NCBI RefSeq assembly: GCF_009707465.1
Contig: NZ_CP046120.1
Location: 2,509,501-2,573,500 of the forward strand
Length of the DNA stretch: 64,000 nt
Origin: Novosphingobium sp. Gsoil 351
Lineage (GTDB): Bacteria > Pseudomonadota > Alphaproteobacteria > Sphingomonadales > Sphingomonadaceae
Reading direction: 5' to 3'
The translations under genes and the position numbers were made by a program. A model generated the notes under the pieces. The model saw only the letters and a list, made by a program, of their open reading frames with translations. It was not told the DNA's origin and did not search any database. Positions 9,642 through 17,902 of the stretch are shown here, one piece after another (positions within the stretch are counted from its first letter, which is position 1; the number at the start of each line of letters is the position of its first letter).

Positions 9642-10652
9642 CTAGATCAACCCCGCCAGCGGGCTGCTGGGATCGGCGTATTTCCGCGTTCCCATCCGTC
9701 CCGAACGATAGGCCTCACGGCCCGCTTCGACCGCCAGTTTCATCGCGCGGGCCATGCGGATCGGGTCCTTGGCTTCGGCGATTGCGGTGTTCATCAAAAC
9801 GCCGTCGCAGCCCAGCTCCATCGCCACCGCGGCGTCGCTGGCGGTGCCGACCCCGGCGTCGACCAGCACCGGCACGCTCGCGCCCTCGACGATCAGGCGG
9901 ATCGTCACCCGGTTCTGGATGCCCAGCCCGCTGCCGATCGGCGCGCCCAGCGGCATCACGGCGACCGCCCCGGCCGCCTCCAGTTGCTTGGCCGCGATCG
10001 GATCGTCGACGCAGTAGACCATCGGCTTGAAGCCCTCGTGGGCCAGCACCTCGGTGGCTTTGAGCGTCTCGCGCATGTCGGGGTAGAGCGTGCGCGCCTC
10101 GCCGAGCACCTCGAGCTTGACCAACTCCCACCCGCCCGCCTCGCGCGCCAGGCGCAGCGTGCGGATCGCCTCGTCGGCGGTGAAGCAGCCCGCGGTGTTG
10201 GGCAGGTAGGTGACTTTGCGCGGGTCGATGAAGTCGGTCAGCATCGGCGCCTTGGGGTCGCTGACGTTGACCCGGCGAACCGCGACGGTGACGATCTCCG
10301 CCCCGCTGGCGGCGACCGCGGCGGCGTTCTGGGCGAAGTCCTTGTACTTGCCGGTGCCCACGATCAGCCGGCTGCGGAAAGTCTGACCGGCGACGGTCCA
10401 GGTGTCGTCGTCCAGCGCCAGCGGGTGGTCGCCGCCTCCGACGAAGTGGACGATCTCCAGCACATCGCCGTCGGTGAGCAGCACGCCGCCCAGCGTCGAG
10501 CGCGGAGCGATCTCGCCATTGCGCTCGACCGCGACCTTGGCCGTATCGAGGCCCAGCTCGCGCACGAGATCGGCGACGGTCGCACCGGCCGGAGCGCGGC
10601 GCAGTTCGCCGTTGACGGTGAGGGCGAGCGAGGTGGTGGCGCTGGTGGTCAT
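9642..10652 (-). CDS. thiSG: Bifunctional sulfur carrier ThiS / thiazole synthase ThiG fusion
   Basis: ThiS carries sulfur as a C-terminal thiocarboxylate, and ThiG condenses it with deoxyxylulose phosphate and dehydroglycine to form the thiazole of thiamine. Residues about 8-77 are the ubiquitin-like ThiS domain ending HFVGGG. After a short linker, residues about 90-336 are ThiG, with [12 protein letters not shown], the lysine in [25 protein letters not shown] and [15 protein letters not shown]. The ATG at 10652 gives 336 residues. The fusion hides the Gly-Gly end that must be free in ThiS, so processing is expected. It lies 70 bases after a MerC-like gene. I see no TPP riboswitch; the gap is too short. 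Confidence 0.95.
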   Translation of the reverse strand: MTTSATTSLALTVNGELRRAPAGATVADLVRELGLDTAKVAVERNGEIAPRSTLGGVLLTDGDVLEIVHFVGGGDHPLALDDDTWTVAGQTFRSRLIVGTGKYKDFAQNAAAVAASGAEIVTVAVRRVNVSDPKAPMLTDFIDPRKVTYLPNTAGCFTADEAIRTLRLAREAGGWELVKLEVLGEARTLYPDMRETLKATEVLAHEGFKPMVYCVDDPIAAKQLEAAGAVAVMPLGAPIGSGLGIQNRVTIRLIVEGASVPVLVDAGVGTASDAAVAMELGCDGVLMNTAIAEAKDPIRMARAMKLAVEAGREAYRSGRMGTRKYADPSSPLAGLI

Positions 10653-10722
10653 CGCCGCGGCATTAGGACAAGCCGCGAAGGATGGGAATTGCCTAACCAA
10701 CCGAGCTGAAGTTGCAGGACGC

Positions 10723-11097
10723 TCAGGCGCTGAGGTGGCGAACGTTGCGCCAGTGGGCGAACGCGACCAGCGAAACCCCGGCGATTGTCAGCGCGGCTTC
10801 GGCCGGTCCGTGGCCGGTGATCAGCGCCAGGCTCATCAGCGAAAGCCCCGCGCCGCCGATCAGCAGCGGCTCGCGGCGGCCGTGGCGCGCGATGCCCAGG
10901 CCCAGCGCGATCCCGCCGACCGCGATCGCCAGCGCCAGCCCGACGCGGTGGAGCGCGGGGTTGAGCAAGAACCCGCCGCCAAGGCCCAGCACCGCGACTA
11001 GCACCAGCGTCGCCACACAATGCACCGCGCACAGCCCGCTGAGGAGGATTCCCACGCGATCGAATCGATCGCGCATCAGTTTGAAAGCCTCGGCCAT
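10723..11097 (-). CDS. MerC-domain membrane protein
   Basis: The 124-residue protein has four hydrophobic segments and the MerC-type motif [10 protein letters not shown] in the first helix, where the paired cysteines could bind mercury or another soft or borderline metal. MerC proteins of mer operons import Hg2+, but no merR, merT, merP or merA is nearby, so a role in zinc or general metal uptake is as likely; many chromosomal MerC-domain genes in this class sit next to Fur or Zur family genes. The start at 11097 leaves the cytosolic N-terminus [16 protein letters not shown]. An AT-rich stretch just upstream could hold a metal-regulator site. Confidence 0.82.
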   Translation of the reverse strand: MAEAFKLMRDRFDRVGILLSGLCAVHCVATLVLVAVLGLGGGFLLNPALHRVGLALAIAVGGIALGLGIARHGRREPLLIGGAGLSLMSLALITGHGPAEAALTIAGVSLVAFAHWRNVRHLSA

Positions 11098-11105
11098 GGC
11101 TCGCC

Positions 11106-11133
11106 ATATATGTAACAGTATATCATTATGCAA
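11106..11133. promoter_or_regulatory. AT-rich island upstream of merC-like gene, possible operator or promoter
   Basis: ATATATGTAACAGTATATC and the following ATTATGC form an AT-rich patch just before the MerC-like start, in strongly GC-rich surroundings. ATAT-N8-ATAT symmetry is visible but the centre is not palindromic. A Zur or Fur type site is possible and not established. Confidence 0.25.
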
Positions 11134-11200
11134 GCTGCGTCGGCGCGATCGCGCGAATCGCTTGCGCTTTGCCGGGACGCGCCGCAGGGGCACGGGGATT

Positions 11201-12262
11201 ATGGTGGCGATGGCTGGGAATACGCGAGTGGCGGGTGACTTGCGGCACAGTGCCGGGCGGCCGCTCGCGCTCGCCCGCTGGCTGTTCGCGGTCGCCGCGC
11301 TGATCGCCGGGATCGTGGTCGTGGGCGGCATCACCCGGCTGACCGAATCGGGCCTGTCGATCGTCGAATGGAAGCCGGTGACCGGCATCCTCCCACCATT
11401 GAGCCACGCCCAATGGCAGGCCGAATTCGCCGCATACCAACGCATTCCCCAGTATACTGAGGTCAACGGCCCCGCGGGGATGACGCTGGCGCAGTACCAG
11501 TCGATCTACTTCTGGGAATGGCTTCACCGCCTGCTCGGGCGCGCGATCGGGCTGGCGATGGCACTGCCATTCGCATGGTTCGCCTGGCGCCGCGCAATCC
11601 CGAAGGGTTATGCGCCGCGGCTGTTCGCGCTGCTCGCACTGATCGGGTTGCAGGGCACATTCGGGTGGCTGATGGTCCGTTCGGGGCTGTCGGGGCGGAC
11701 GCTGGTGGCGCCGCACTGGCTGGCGATCCACCTCGTCACCGCGCTGGCGACGATGGCCGGGATGATCTGGACCGCGCTCGATCTGCGGGGCCTCGCGCGG
11801 CGCCAACCGGCGGCGAGGCTGACCGGGTTTTCGGCGCTGACCCTGGCGATGCTGGCGATCCAGCTTGTCTATGGCGCGCTGATGGCGGGCTGGCGGGCGG
11901 GTTACCTGGCAAGCGACTGGCCGGCGATGCAGGGGCGGCTGGTTCCCGACGGCATCGACTGGAGCCGCGGCGTGGCGGCATTCGTCGACGATCCCTTCCT
12001 GATCCACTTCATCCACCGCTGGTGGGCCTTTGCGGTGGTCGCGGTGCTGGTGGTGATGGGCCGCAAGCTGCGCGCGCATGGCGCACGGTTGGCTTCGATC
12101 GCGCTGCACACCGCCTTTGGCGTGCAGATCCTGCTCGGGATCGCCACGGTGATGAGCGGGATGGCGCTTTGGCTCGCGGTGCTCCACCAGCTGACCGGCG
12201 CGGCGCTGGTGGGCGCCACGGCATGGGGCGCGCACGCGTTGGGAGCGCGCGCGCGGACTTAG
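11201..12262 (+). CDS. ctaA: Heme A synthase (COX15/CtaA)
   Basis: Heme A synthase oxidises the methyl group of heme O to the formyl group of heme A for aa3-type cytochrome oxidase, in the inner membrane. The 353-residue protein has eight membrane helices and the four conserved histidines: WLHRLLGR, PHWLAIHL, FIHRWWAF and VLHQLTGA. The first helix is followed by GGITRLTESGLSIVEWKPVTG, a CtaA hallmark. The ATG at 11201 is preceded by a GGGG run; another in-frame ATG lies nine bases on. It is divergent from the MerC-like gene and followed by rplM after about 120 bases. Confidence 0.95.
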   Translation: MVAMAGNTRVAGDLRHSAGRPLALARWLFAVAALIAGIVVVGGITRLTESGLSIVEWKPVTGILPPLSHAQWQAEFAAYQRIPQYTEVNGPAGMTLAQYQSIYFWEWLHRLLGRAIGLAMALPFAWFAWRRAIPKGYAPRLFALLALIGLQGTFGWLMVRSGLSGRTLVAPHWLAIHLVTALATMAGMIWTALDLRGLARRQPAARLTGFSALTLAMLAIQLVYGALMAGWRAGYLASDWPAMQGRLVPDGIDWSRGVAAFVDDPFLIHFIHRWWAFAVVAVLVVMGRKLRAHGARLASIALHTAFGVQILLGIATVMSGMALWLAVLHQLTGAALVGATAWGAHALGARART

Positions 12263-12385
12263 CGGTATTGTTTTACCTCTCCGCAAACCCCCGGAAAAGC
12301 TTGACTTGCCGGCCCTCAATCGCCACAGGCCCCGCTTCCAACGCGCGATGTGCGAAAATCTTGTAGAAATAAGGACCGTCCTTTC

Positions 12386-12864
12386 ATGAAGGCGCTCAGC
12401 ACGCAGACCCGGTCGATCAAACCGGCCGAGGTCGAGAAGAAGTGGCATCTGATCGATGCCGAAGGCCTCGTCGTCGGTCGCCTCGCGGTGATCTGCGCCG
12501 ATCTCGTCCGCGGCAAACACAAGCCCAGCTACACCCCCACGTCGATTGCGGCGATCACGTCATCGTGATCAACGCCGACAAGGTGAAGCTGACCGGCAAC
12601 AAGCTGAAGCAGAAGACTTACTACAAGCACACCGGGTACGCCGGCGGGATCAAGGAAGTGACCGCCGACAAGGTGCTCGACGGCCGCTTTCCCGAGCGCG
12701 TGATGGAAAAGGCGGTCGAACGGATGGTCCCGCGCGGGCCGCTGGGCCGCCAGCAGATGAAGAACCTGCACCTCTATTCCGGCACCGACCATCCGCACGC
12801 CGGGCAGCAGCCCGAAACGCTCGATGTCGCTTCGCTCAATCGCAAGAACAAGGTGGGCGCGTAA
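12386..12864 (+). CDS. rplM: 50S ribosomal protein L13 (single-base frameshift in this sequence)
   Basis: L13 is an early-assembly protein of the large subunit. The frame from ATG 12386 reads [24 protein letters not shown] and ends wrongly after KHKPSYTP; from there the correct sequence ([16 protein letters not shown]) continues in another frame to 12864. Adding one C to the C5 run at 12534-12538 gives [10 protein letters not shown] and a 159-residue protein of normal length. L13 is essential in most bacteria, so a sequencing or assembly error is by far the best explanation. rpsI starts two bases after the stop, the conserved rplM-rpsI pair. Confidence 0.95.
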
Positions 12865-12866
12865 TC

Positions 12867-13436
12867 ATGGCCGACACCCCGAACACTGAAAACACCGTTT
12901 CCGATCTCGCCGATCTGGGCGCTTTGACCGGCGCCACCAGCACCGCCGCACCGGCGGTCGCCGCCGACGACCACGACGTGATCGTCGCTGCTCCGCCGCT
13001 CCCGCGCGGTGGCCCGCTCGCGCCGCTGCGCGACAAGGAAGTCGACGCGCAGGGCCGCGCCTACGCCACCGGCCGCCGCAAGGATGCGGTCGCTCGCGTA
13101 TGGCTCAAGCCCGGCACCGGCAAGATCACGGTCAACGGCCGCGATCAGGAAGTCTACTTCGCGCGGCCCACGCTGCGCCTGGTAATCGACCAGCCGTTCC
13201 AGATCTCCGACCGCGCCGGCCAGTACGATGTGATCGCTACGGTTAAGGGCGGCGGGCTTTCGGGTCAGGCCGGTGCGGTCAAGCATGGCATCAGCCAGGC
13301 GCTCAGCAAGTTCGAGCCGCAGCTGCGCCTCGCGGTCAAGGCCGCCGGGTTCCTGACCCGGGATCCCCGCGTGGTCGAGCGCAAGAAGTACGGCCGCGCC
13401 AAGGCACGCAAGAGCTTCCAGTTCAGCAAGCGCTGA
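12867..13436 (+). CDS. rpsI: 30S ribosomal protein S9 with acidic/Ala-rich N-terminal extension
   Basis: S9 sits in the small-subunit head and its C-terminal tail reaches the P-site tRNA. The conserved domain starts at about residue 60 ([21 protein letters not shown]) and ends with [11 protein letters not shown]. At 189 residues it is some 55-60 longer than typical S9; the extra N-terminus is Ala/Asp/Thr/Pro-rich. The start is firm because it lies two bases after the rplM stop, and the frame upstream belongs to rplM. A terminator follows. Confidence 0.95.
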   Translation: MADTPNTENTVSDLADLGALTGATSTAAPAVAADDHDVIVAAPPLPRGGPLAPLRDKEVDAQGRAYATGRRKDAVARVWLKPGTGKITVNGRDQEVYFARPTLRLVIDQPFQISDRAGQYDVIATVKGGGLSGQAGAVKHGISQALSKFEPQLRLAVKAAGFLTRDPRVVERKKYGRAKARKSFQFSKR

Positions 13437-13462
13437 TCCACCGAAGCCACGCCGAGAACACG

Positions 13463-13492
13463 AAAGGGCGGTCCCGCGGGGCCGCCCTTTTG
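13463..13492. terminator. Rho-independent terminator after rplM-rpsI
   Basis: AAAGGGCGG and CCGCCCTTTT pair around a short GC-rich loop. The hairpin lies 26 bases after rpsI and just before the convergent LysR gene end, and its A and T runs let it work both ways. Confidence 0.88.
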
Positions 13493-13495
13493 CGT

Positions 13496-14395
13496 TCAAG
13501 CGGGAACGAGCACCCGATGCGGATCGTCGCCCACCGCAGTGCGAACCTCGCCGAGCAGCCACTCGCGAAACGCGCGGACTTTCCGCAAGCTTCGCTTGTG
13601 CGGCGCATAGCACAGCCAGAAAGCGCGGTCGTCGTAGGCAACGTCGGCCAGCGGCGCGACGAGGCGGCCCTCGGCGAGATCGCGGGTGAACATCATCGGG
13701 TTGAGCAACGCCACGCCGTGACCCGCAATCGCCGCCTGGCCGATGAGCGACTGCGAATCGAAACGCACCCCACCTGTCGCCGCGCTGCCATCGCCGAGCA
13801 GTAGATCCCACCACTCGTCGTCGGGGGTGATCCGCGGCGCACCGGCGAGGTCGGCGAGAGAAGCGATCGGGTGCGTGGCGAGGAAGCCGGGGCTGGCCAT
13901 AGGCGTGAACACCTGGCGTGCGATGAAGTGTACGGCGACCCCTTCAGGTTGACGCCGGACGCCGCGGATGGCGATGTCGATCTCACCGCTCGCAAGATCG
14001 TGGAGCTGATCGGATACGTCGAGCCGCACCGCCAGATCGGGATGGGCGAGCTGGAAGCCGCCGAGCCGGGCTGAAAGGAAATTGAACGCAAAGGTCCGCG
14101 ACGTGGTTAGCGTCAATACCGCCTCATTCTCGCTGCGTGCCATCGCGAACGCGGCGTCGAGCCCGGCAAACGCCTCGCTGACGCGCGGAGCGATCCGCTG
14201 GCCCAGCGGGGTCAGCACCCGATTGCGACCGGATCGCGCGAACAGCTTGGCCCCGAGCCGTTCCTCGAGCAGCTTGATCTGATAGCTGACCCCAGCCTGG
14301 GTCATCGCCAGCTCTTCCGCCGCCCGGCTGAAATTGCCGTGCCGCGCCGCCGCCTCGAAGGCGCGAACGGCGGCGAGCGGAGGTAGGCGAGCCAT
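13496..14395 (-). CDS. LysR family transcriptional regulator (GcvA-like)
   Basis: The 299-residue protein has an N-terminal winged helix-turn-helix (RAFEAAARHGNFSRAAEELAMTQ, then VSYQIKLLEERLG) and a C-terminal periplasmic-binding-like effector domain. The opening MARLPPLAAVRAFEAAARH is typical of the GcvA subgroup, whose members often control amino-acid or beta-lactamase genes. I use the ATG at 14395 for that reason; an in-frame ATG at 14413 adds six residues. It is divergent from the UrcA gene, which is the simplest candidate target. The effector is unknown. Confidence 0.9.
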   Translation of the reverse strand: MARLPPLAAVRAFEAAARHGNFSRAAEELAMTQAGVSYQIKLLEERLGAKLFARSGRNRVLTPLGQRIAPRVSEAFAGLDAAFAMARSENEAVLTLTTSRTFAFNFLSARLGGFQLAHPDLAVRLDVSDQLHDLASGEIDIAIRGVRRQPEGVAVHFIARQVFTPMASPGFLATHPIASLADLAGAPRITPDDEWWDLLLGDGSAATGGVRFDSQSLIGQAAIAGHGVALLNPMMFTRDLAEGRLVAPLADVAYDDRAFWLCYAPHKRSLRKVRAFREWLLGEVRTAVGDDPHRVLVPA

Positions 14396-14499
14396 TCCCA
14401 ATACATAAGTCATACTTGTATATCAGGTCCACCGTTTTGTTGGTGGCGCGGCGCCTTCCAAGGCACTGAAGGGTCATCCACAGAAACAGGATCACCGCC

Positions 14500-14820
14500 A
14501 TGAAAGCCCTAGTACTCGCCTTGACGCTCGCCGCCGCCACATTCTCGAACCCCGTCGCGGCTAGCGGCAACAATCCTTCCGTGACCGTCGGCTACGGCGA
14601 TTTGCAGCTCACCGGAACCGCTGGCCGCAAGGCCCTGGATCGCCGCATCGCGCACGCGATCGAACACGCGTGCGGGGTCGAGGTGCAGAATCGGCTCCTT
14701 GCCGAAGAGCGCGCCGCCAAGGATTGCGTTCGCGCAAAGCACGCCGAAGTGGCGCCTCAACGCGCTGCGGCGCTGGCCTCTCGCGGCATCGCGGTGGAGG
14801 TTGCAGCGGCAAACCGCTGA
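14500..14820 (+). CDS. UrcA family protein
   Basis: The 106-residue protein has a signal peptide (residues 1-21, ending VAA-S) and the UrcA pattern: a short strand VTVGYGDLQLTGTAGRKALDRRI, then HAIEHACGVE and a second Cys in AKDCVRAKH. The two cysteines probably form a disulfide in the periplasm. UrcA proteins are abundant in Sphingomonadales and their function is unknown. The gene is divergent from the LysR regulator with about 100 bases between them and is followed by a strong terminator. Confidence 0.85.
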   Translation: MKALVLALTLAAATFSNPVAASGNNPSVTVGYGDLQLTGTAGRKALDRRIAHAIEHACGVEVQNRLLAEERAAKDCVRAKHAEVAPQRAAALASRGIAVEVAAANR

Positions 14821-14871
14821 CCGCATCCCAAAGGGCCTCCGCCGCGTCGGTCCTGCAAGCAGGACTGATGC

Positions 14872-14919
14872 AAAAGCAAGCGCGCCGGGACCGAAGCGCC
14901 GCGGCGCGCTTTGCTTTTC
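14872..14919. terminator. Bidirectional rho-independent terminator
   Basis: AAAAGCAAGCGCGCC pairs with GGCGCGCTTTGCTTTT across a 16-base loop. The long stem lies between the convergent UrcA gene (ends 14820) and the kinase gene (ends 14923). Confidence 0.88.
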
Positions 14920-14922
14920 AGG

Positions 14923-15918
14923 TCAGCCGGTGCGAGCTGCGACCAGCGCCTTTAGGTCGCCCTCGGGCCTGGCGCCGTAGTGGCTGATGATTTCCGCCGC
15001 GCAAATCGCGCCGCGTTTCAGGCAATCGGCTAGCGGGAGGCCGCGGACGTGGCCGGACAGGAATCCAGCGGCGAACAGGTCGCCCGCGCCTGTGGTGTCG
15101 ACCACCTTGGCGATCGGCTCGGCGGCGACTTCTGCGCGCTTGCCAGCGGCAATCGCGATTGCGCCGTGGGGGCCGCGAGTTGCGACCAGGACCGGCACGT
15201 TGGCGGCGACTTTTGCGACCCCCGCCTCGAAGTCGCTCTCGCCGGTCAGCGTCGCCAATTCACCCTCGTTGGCGAACAGGATGTCGATCATCCCCTCTGC
15301 GATTAGATCACGGAAATCGTCGCCGTGGCGCTCAATCACGAAACTTTCACTGGCGGTGAAAGCGACCATGCGTCCGGCGGCGCGCGCCACGTCGATCGCC
15401 CGGCGCATGGCCCGGCGGGGCTCCTCGGGGTCCCACAGGTAGCCTTCAAGATAGAGGACCGCGGCGCTGGCGATCAGCGTCTCGTCCAGCGCCACCGGCG
15501 GCAGGAACTGGCTCGCGCCCAGAAACGTGTTCATCGTCCGCTCCCCGTCCGGGGTCACGAAGATCAGGCACCGGCCGGTCGGCGGATCTCCCGCGCGCAT
15601 CGGCGTGGCGTAGGCGATCCCGCCGGCGCGGACGTCGTGCGCGAAGACTTCTCCGAGCTGGTCGTCGGCGACCTGACCGATGAACGCACATTTGGCCCCC
15701 AGTGCGGCCAGCCCCGCCAGGGTGTTGGCCGCCGATCCTCCGCTGATTTCCTTGGCCGGGCCCATCGCGTCGTAAAGTTCCTGCGCGCGCGCGGTATCGA
15801 CCAGGGTCATTCCCCCCTTGGCGAGGCCGAGCCGCTCGATCGTCGCGTCTTCGGCCGGGGCCATGACATCGACGATGGCGTTGCCGATGGCGATGACGTC
15901 GAAGGTGGGGGCGGTCAT
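14923..15918 (-). CDS. PfkB family carbohydrate kinase, probable adenosine kinase
   Basis: The 331-residue protein is a ribokinase-fold kinase. It has the N-terminal strand FDVIAIGNAIVDVMA, the substrate-side GGSAANTLAGLAALG, and the C-terminal ATP and anion-hole signature DTTGAGDLFAAGFLSG with the catalytic Asp. This alphaproteobacterial group is usually annotated as adenosine kinase, which makes AMP from adenosine; a sugar substrate cannot be excluded by sequence alone. GGAGACCTC directly before ATG 15918 supports the start. It is divergent from the EI24-type gene. Confidence 0.88.
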   Translation of the reverse strand: MTAPTFDVIAIGNAIVDVMAPAEDATIERLGLAKGGMTLVDTARAQELYDAMGPAKEISGGSAANTLAGLAALGAKCAFIGQVADDQLGEVFAHDVRAGGIAYATPMRAGDPPTGRCLIFVTPDGERTMNTFLGASQFLPPVALDETLIASAAVLYLEGYLWDPEEPRRAMRRAIDVARAAGRMVAFTASESFVIERHGDDFRDLIAEGMIDILFANEGELATLTGESDFEAGVAKVAANVPVLVATRGPHGAIAIAAGKRAEVAAEPIAKVVDTTGAGDLFAAGFLSGHVRGLPLADCLKRGAICAAEIISHYGARPEGDLKALVAARTG

Positions 15919-16004
15919 GAGGTCTCCGGTCGGGGCAGGGGAAGCGGCGCGCCTAACCGCCATCGCATTGACAGGCAAGGCTTGGCGGGCGAGTTGCGGC
16001 TGCG

Positions 16005-16658
16005 ATGCTGACTGCCTTCTCCCTCGCGCTGGGCCAGCTTGGCGACCGCAGGATTTTGGCGGTTCTGGCCAAGAGCCTGGCGCTGACCGTGGCGGTATTT
16101 GCGGTGTTGGGTGGGGGACTGGTCTACGCAGCTTCCGCCTACGCAAGGGTGGAGGGTGTCGCCCTGGCGCTCGCCGGGATCTTGGCGTTGTTCGCGACAT
16201 GGTTCCTGTTCCGTATCGTCGCGCTGGCGGTTCTCCAGCTGTTCGGTGACGAGGTGGTCCAGGCGGTCGAAGCCCGGCACTATCCCTCTGCCGCCGCTTC
16301 CGCCCGCGCGTTGGGCTGGCGCGAGGAGGTGCGGGTTGGCCTGCGTAGCCTTGGCCGGACGCTGGGCTATAATCTGGTGGCGCTGCCGGTGGCGCTGCTT
16401 CTGCTGGTGACCGGGGTCGGCACCGCGCTTGTGTTTGTAGGGGTCAACGCGGTGCTGCTCGGACGCGAGCTGACCGAGATGGTGGCGCTGCGCCATCGCG
16501 ACGACGCGGGCAACGCGCCCCTGCCGGGATTTGCGAAGCGGACGCTGCTCGGCGGGGTGGTGGTCGCGCTCCTGATCGTGCCGTTCGTCAACCTCGTCGC
16601 CCCGGTGCTCGGCGCGGCGGCTGCGACGCATATCGTCCATCGGCGACGCAAGTCATGA
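16005..16658 (+). CDS. EI24 domain-containing (CysZ-like) membrane protein
   Basis: The 217-residue protein has about four to five membrane segments: residues about 22-48, 55-80, 122-155 and 183-205. The pattern, with a central amphipathic segment (ALGWREEVRVGLRSLGR) and the later FVGVNAVLLGRELTEMVALRH, is that of the EI24 family, which includes the sulfate permease CysZ. No cysteine-biosynthesis gene is near, so sulfate transport is not supported by context. The next gene overlaps its stop (ATGA at 16655), so they form a two-gene operon. Confidence 0.82.
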   Translation: MLTAFSLALGQLGDRRILAVLAKSLALTVAVFAVLGGGLVYAASAYARVEGVALALAGILALFATWFLFRIVALAVLQLFGDEVVQAVEARHYPSAAASARALGWREEVRVGLRSLGRTLGYNLVALPVALLLLVTGVGTALVFVGVNAVLLGRELTEMVALRHRDDAGNAPLPGFAKRTLLGGVVVALLIVPFVNLVAPVLGAAAATHIVHRRRKS

Positions 16659-17086
16659 TTCGCGTCTCGGCCGCGTTGCTGGCGGTGACGCTGGCCGGGT
16701 GCGCGACCACGCCTCCCGTGGCCAAACCAGCCTCGACCGGCATTTCCCGGCCCGCGGCTACCAGGGCGGTCCCGACCCGCGTGCGCCCCTCGCGCAAGCC
16801 GCCGGTCAACGCGACCCCGCAGTTCGTTCCCGGCGTCGAAGGCGTGATCGGCAACGACGCCGCGGGACTTATCCGCCAGTTCGGCAAGCCGCGCCTCGAC
16901 GTGATCGAGGGCGACGCGCGCAAGTTGCAGTTTTCCGGAACGGCCTGCGTGCTCGACGCCTATCTCTATCCGCCGGTCGAAGGCAGGGAGCCGCTTGCGA
17001 CCTACATCGACGCGCGGCGGGCGAGCGACGGCCAGGATGTCGATCGCGCGGCGTGCATCGCCGCGCTGCGCGCTCCTAGACCGTAA
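16655..17086 (+). CDS. Predicted lipoprotein of unknown function
   Basis: The 143-residue protein has a lipobox, LAGC, with Cys at about residue 16, so it should be lipidated and held in the inner or outer membrane. A Pro/Ala/Thr/Arg-rich linker (residues 17-50) leads to a compact domain (about 55-140) containing GVIGNDAAGLIRQFGKPRLD and LQFSGTACVLDAYLYP, with two cysteines that may pair. Such domains occur in many sphingomonad lipoproteins with no known role. It overlaps the upstream EI24 gene by four bases and converges on sufA, overlapping its end by 11 bases. Confidence 0.78.
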   Translation: MIRVSAALLAVTLAGCATTPPVAKPASTGISRPAATRAVPTRVRPSRKPPVNATPQFVPGVEGVIGNDAAGLIRQFGKPRLDVIEGDARKLQFSGTACVLDAYLYPPVEGREPLATYIDARRASDGQDVDRAACIAALRAPRP

Positions 17087-17441
17087 AGCTCTCGCCGCAG
17101 CCGCAGGCGCCTTTGGCATTGGGGTTGGCGAACACGAACCCGGCGGCGAAATCGTCTTCCTGCCAGTCCATCGTGCTGCCGATCAGATAGAGCACGCTGG
17201 CGGCGTCGATGAAGAACAGGCCGCCGGGGGTCTCGATCTTCTCGTCGAACGCGGCAGCCTCGGTCACATAGTCGACTGAATAGGCGAGGCCCGAGCAGCC
17301 CCGACGCGGGGTCGAAAGCTTGACCCCGATCGCGCCTTCGGGCGCCTTGGCCATCAGCTCGGCCACGCGCGCCTCGGCGGCGGGAGTGAGGGCCACCGCG
17401 GCTGGGCGGGGCCGAATGGTCCCAATGTTCGCACTCATCAT
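17076..17441 (-). CDS. sufA: A-type iron-sulfur carrier protein (SufA/IscA family)
   Basis: A-type carriers accept Fe-S clusters from the SUF scaffold and pass them to apoproteins. Three conserved cysteines are present: one in RRGCSGLAY and two in GACGCGESF near the C-terminus. The protein is about 121 residues, typical for the family with a short N-terminal extension. The start is one of two adjacent ATGs (17441 or 17438), overlapping the stop of sufT in the form ATGATGA, so translation is likely coupled. It is the last gene of the suf operon. Confidence 0.92.
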   Translation of the reverse strand: MMSANIGTIRPRPAAVALTPAAEARVAELMAKAPEGAIGVKLSTPRRGCSGLAYSVDYVTEAAAFDEKIETPGGLFFIDAASVLYLIGSTMDWQEDDFAAGFVFANPNAKGACGCGESFTV

Positions 17442-17902
17442 AGCATCCCCAGTTCGAGTCTGGCCTCGTCGCTCATCTTGGCCGGGTCCCAGGCGGGTTC
17501 CCACACCAGGTTGACCTCGGCGTCACGCACGCCAGGGACCGCGCCAACGCGCAGTTCGACCTCACCGGGCATCGATTCGGCGACGGGACAGTGCGGCGTG
17601 GTCAGCGTCATTGCCACCGTGACGTCGCCCTCGGGGCTGACCTCGACGCCGTAGATCAGCCCGAGTTCGTAGATGTTGACCGGGATTTCGGGATCGTAGA
17701 TTTCCTTGAGCGCGTCGATCACGCCGTCGTAGATCGCTCCGCCGGGTTGGTCGGCGGAAACTGCGGGAGGTTTGGCCGAGAGGAACCCGTCGAGGTAGTC
17801 GCGCTTGCGGCTGAGCTTCTCGGCTGGCGTCTCGTCGACATCCACGCGCGCCCGCGGCGGCGGGGCGATGCCTTCGACTTCCTCAACTTCGAAACCGCTC
17901 AT
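17438..17902 (-). CDS. sufT: SUF system Fe-S cluster assembly protein SufT (MIP18/DUF59 family)
   Basis: This DUF59 protein acts in maturation of Fe-S proteins, chiefly under high demand. Residues about 58-150 form the domain, with [22 protein letters not shown], the conserved [10 protein letters not shown] cysteine motif and a C-terminal [21 protein letters not shown]. The first 55 residues are a charged extension common in alphaproteobacterial SufT. It starts inside the stop of sufS (ATGA) and ends inside the sufA start, which places it firmly in the operon. Confidence 0.93.
   Translation of the reverse strand: MSGFEVEEVEGIAPPPRARVDVDETPAEKLSRKRDYLDGFLSAKPPAVSADQPGGAIYDGVIDALKEIYDPEIPVNIYELGLIYGVEVSPEGDVTVAMTLTTPHCPVAESMPGEVELRVGAVPGVRDAEVNLVWEPAWDPAKMSDEARLELGML

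Noticed and set aside
10653..10722. TPP riboswitch upstream of thiSG
   Set aside because: Only 70 bases separate thiSG from the MerC-like gene, and no THI-box core (such as CUGAGA with matching ACC..GAUCUGG) is visible there.
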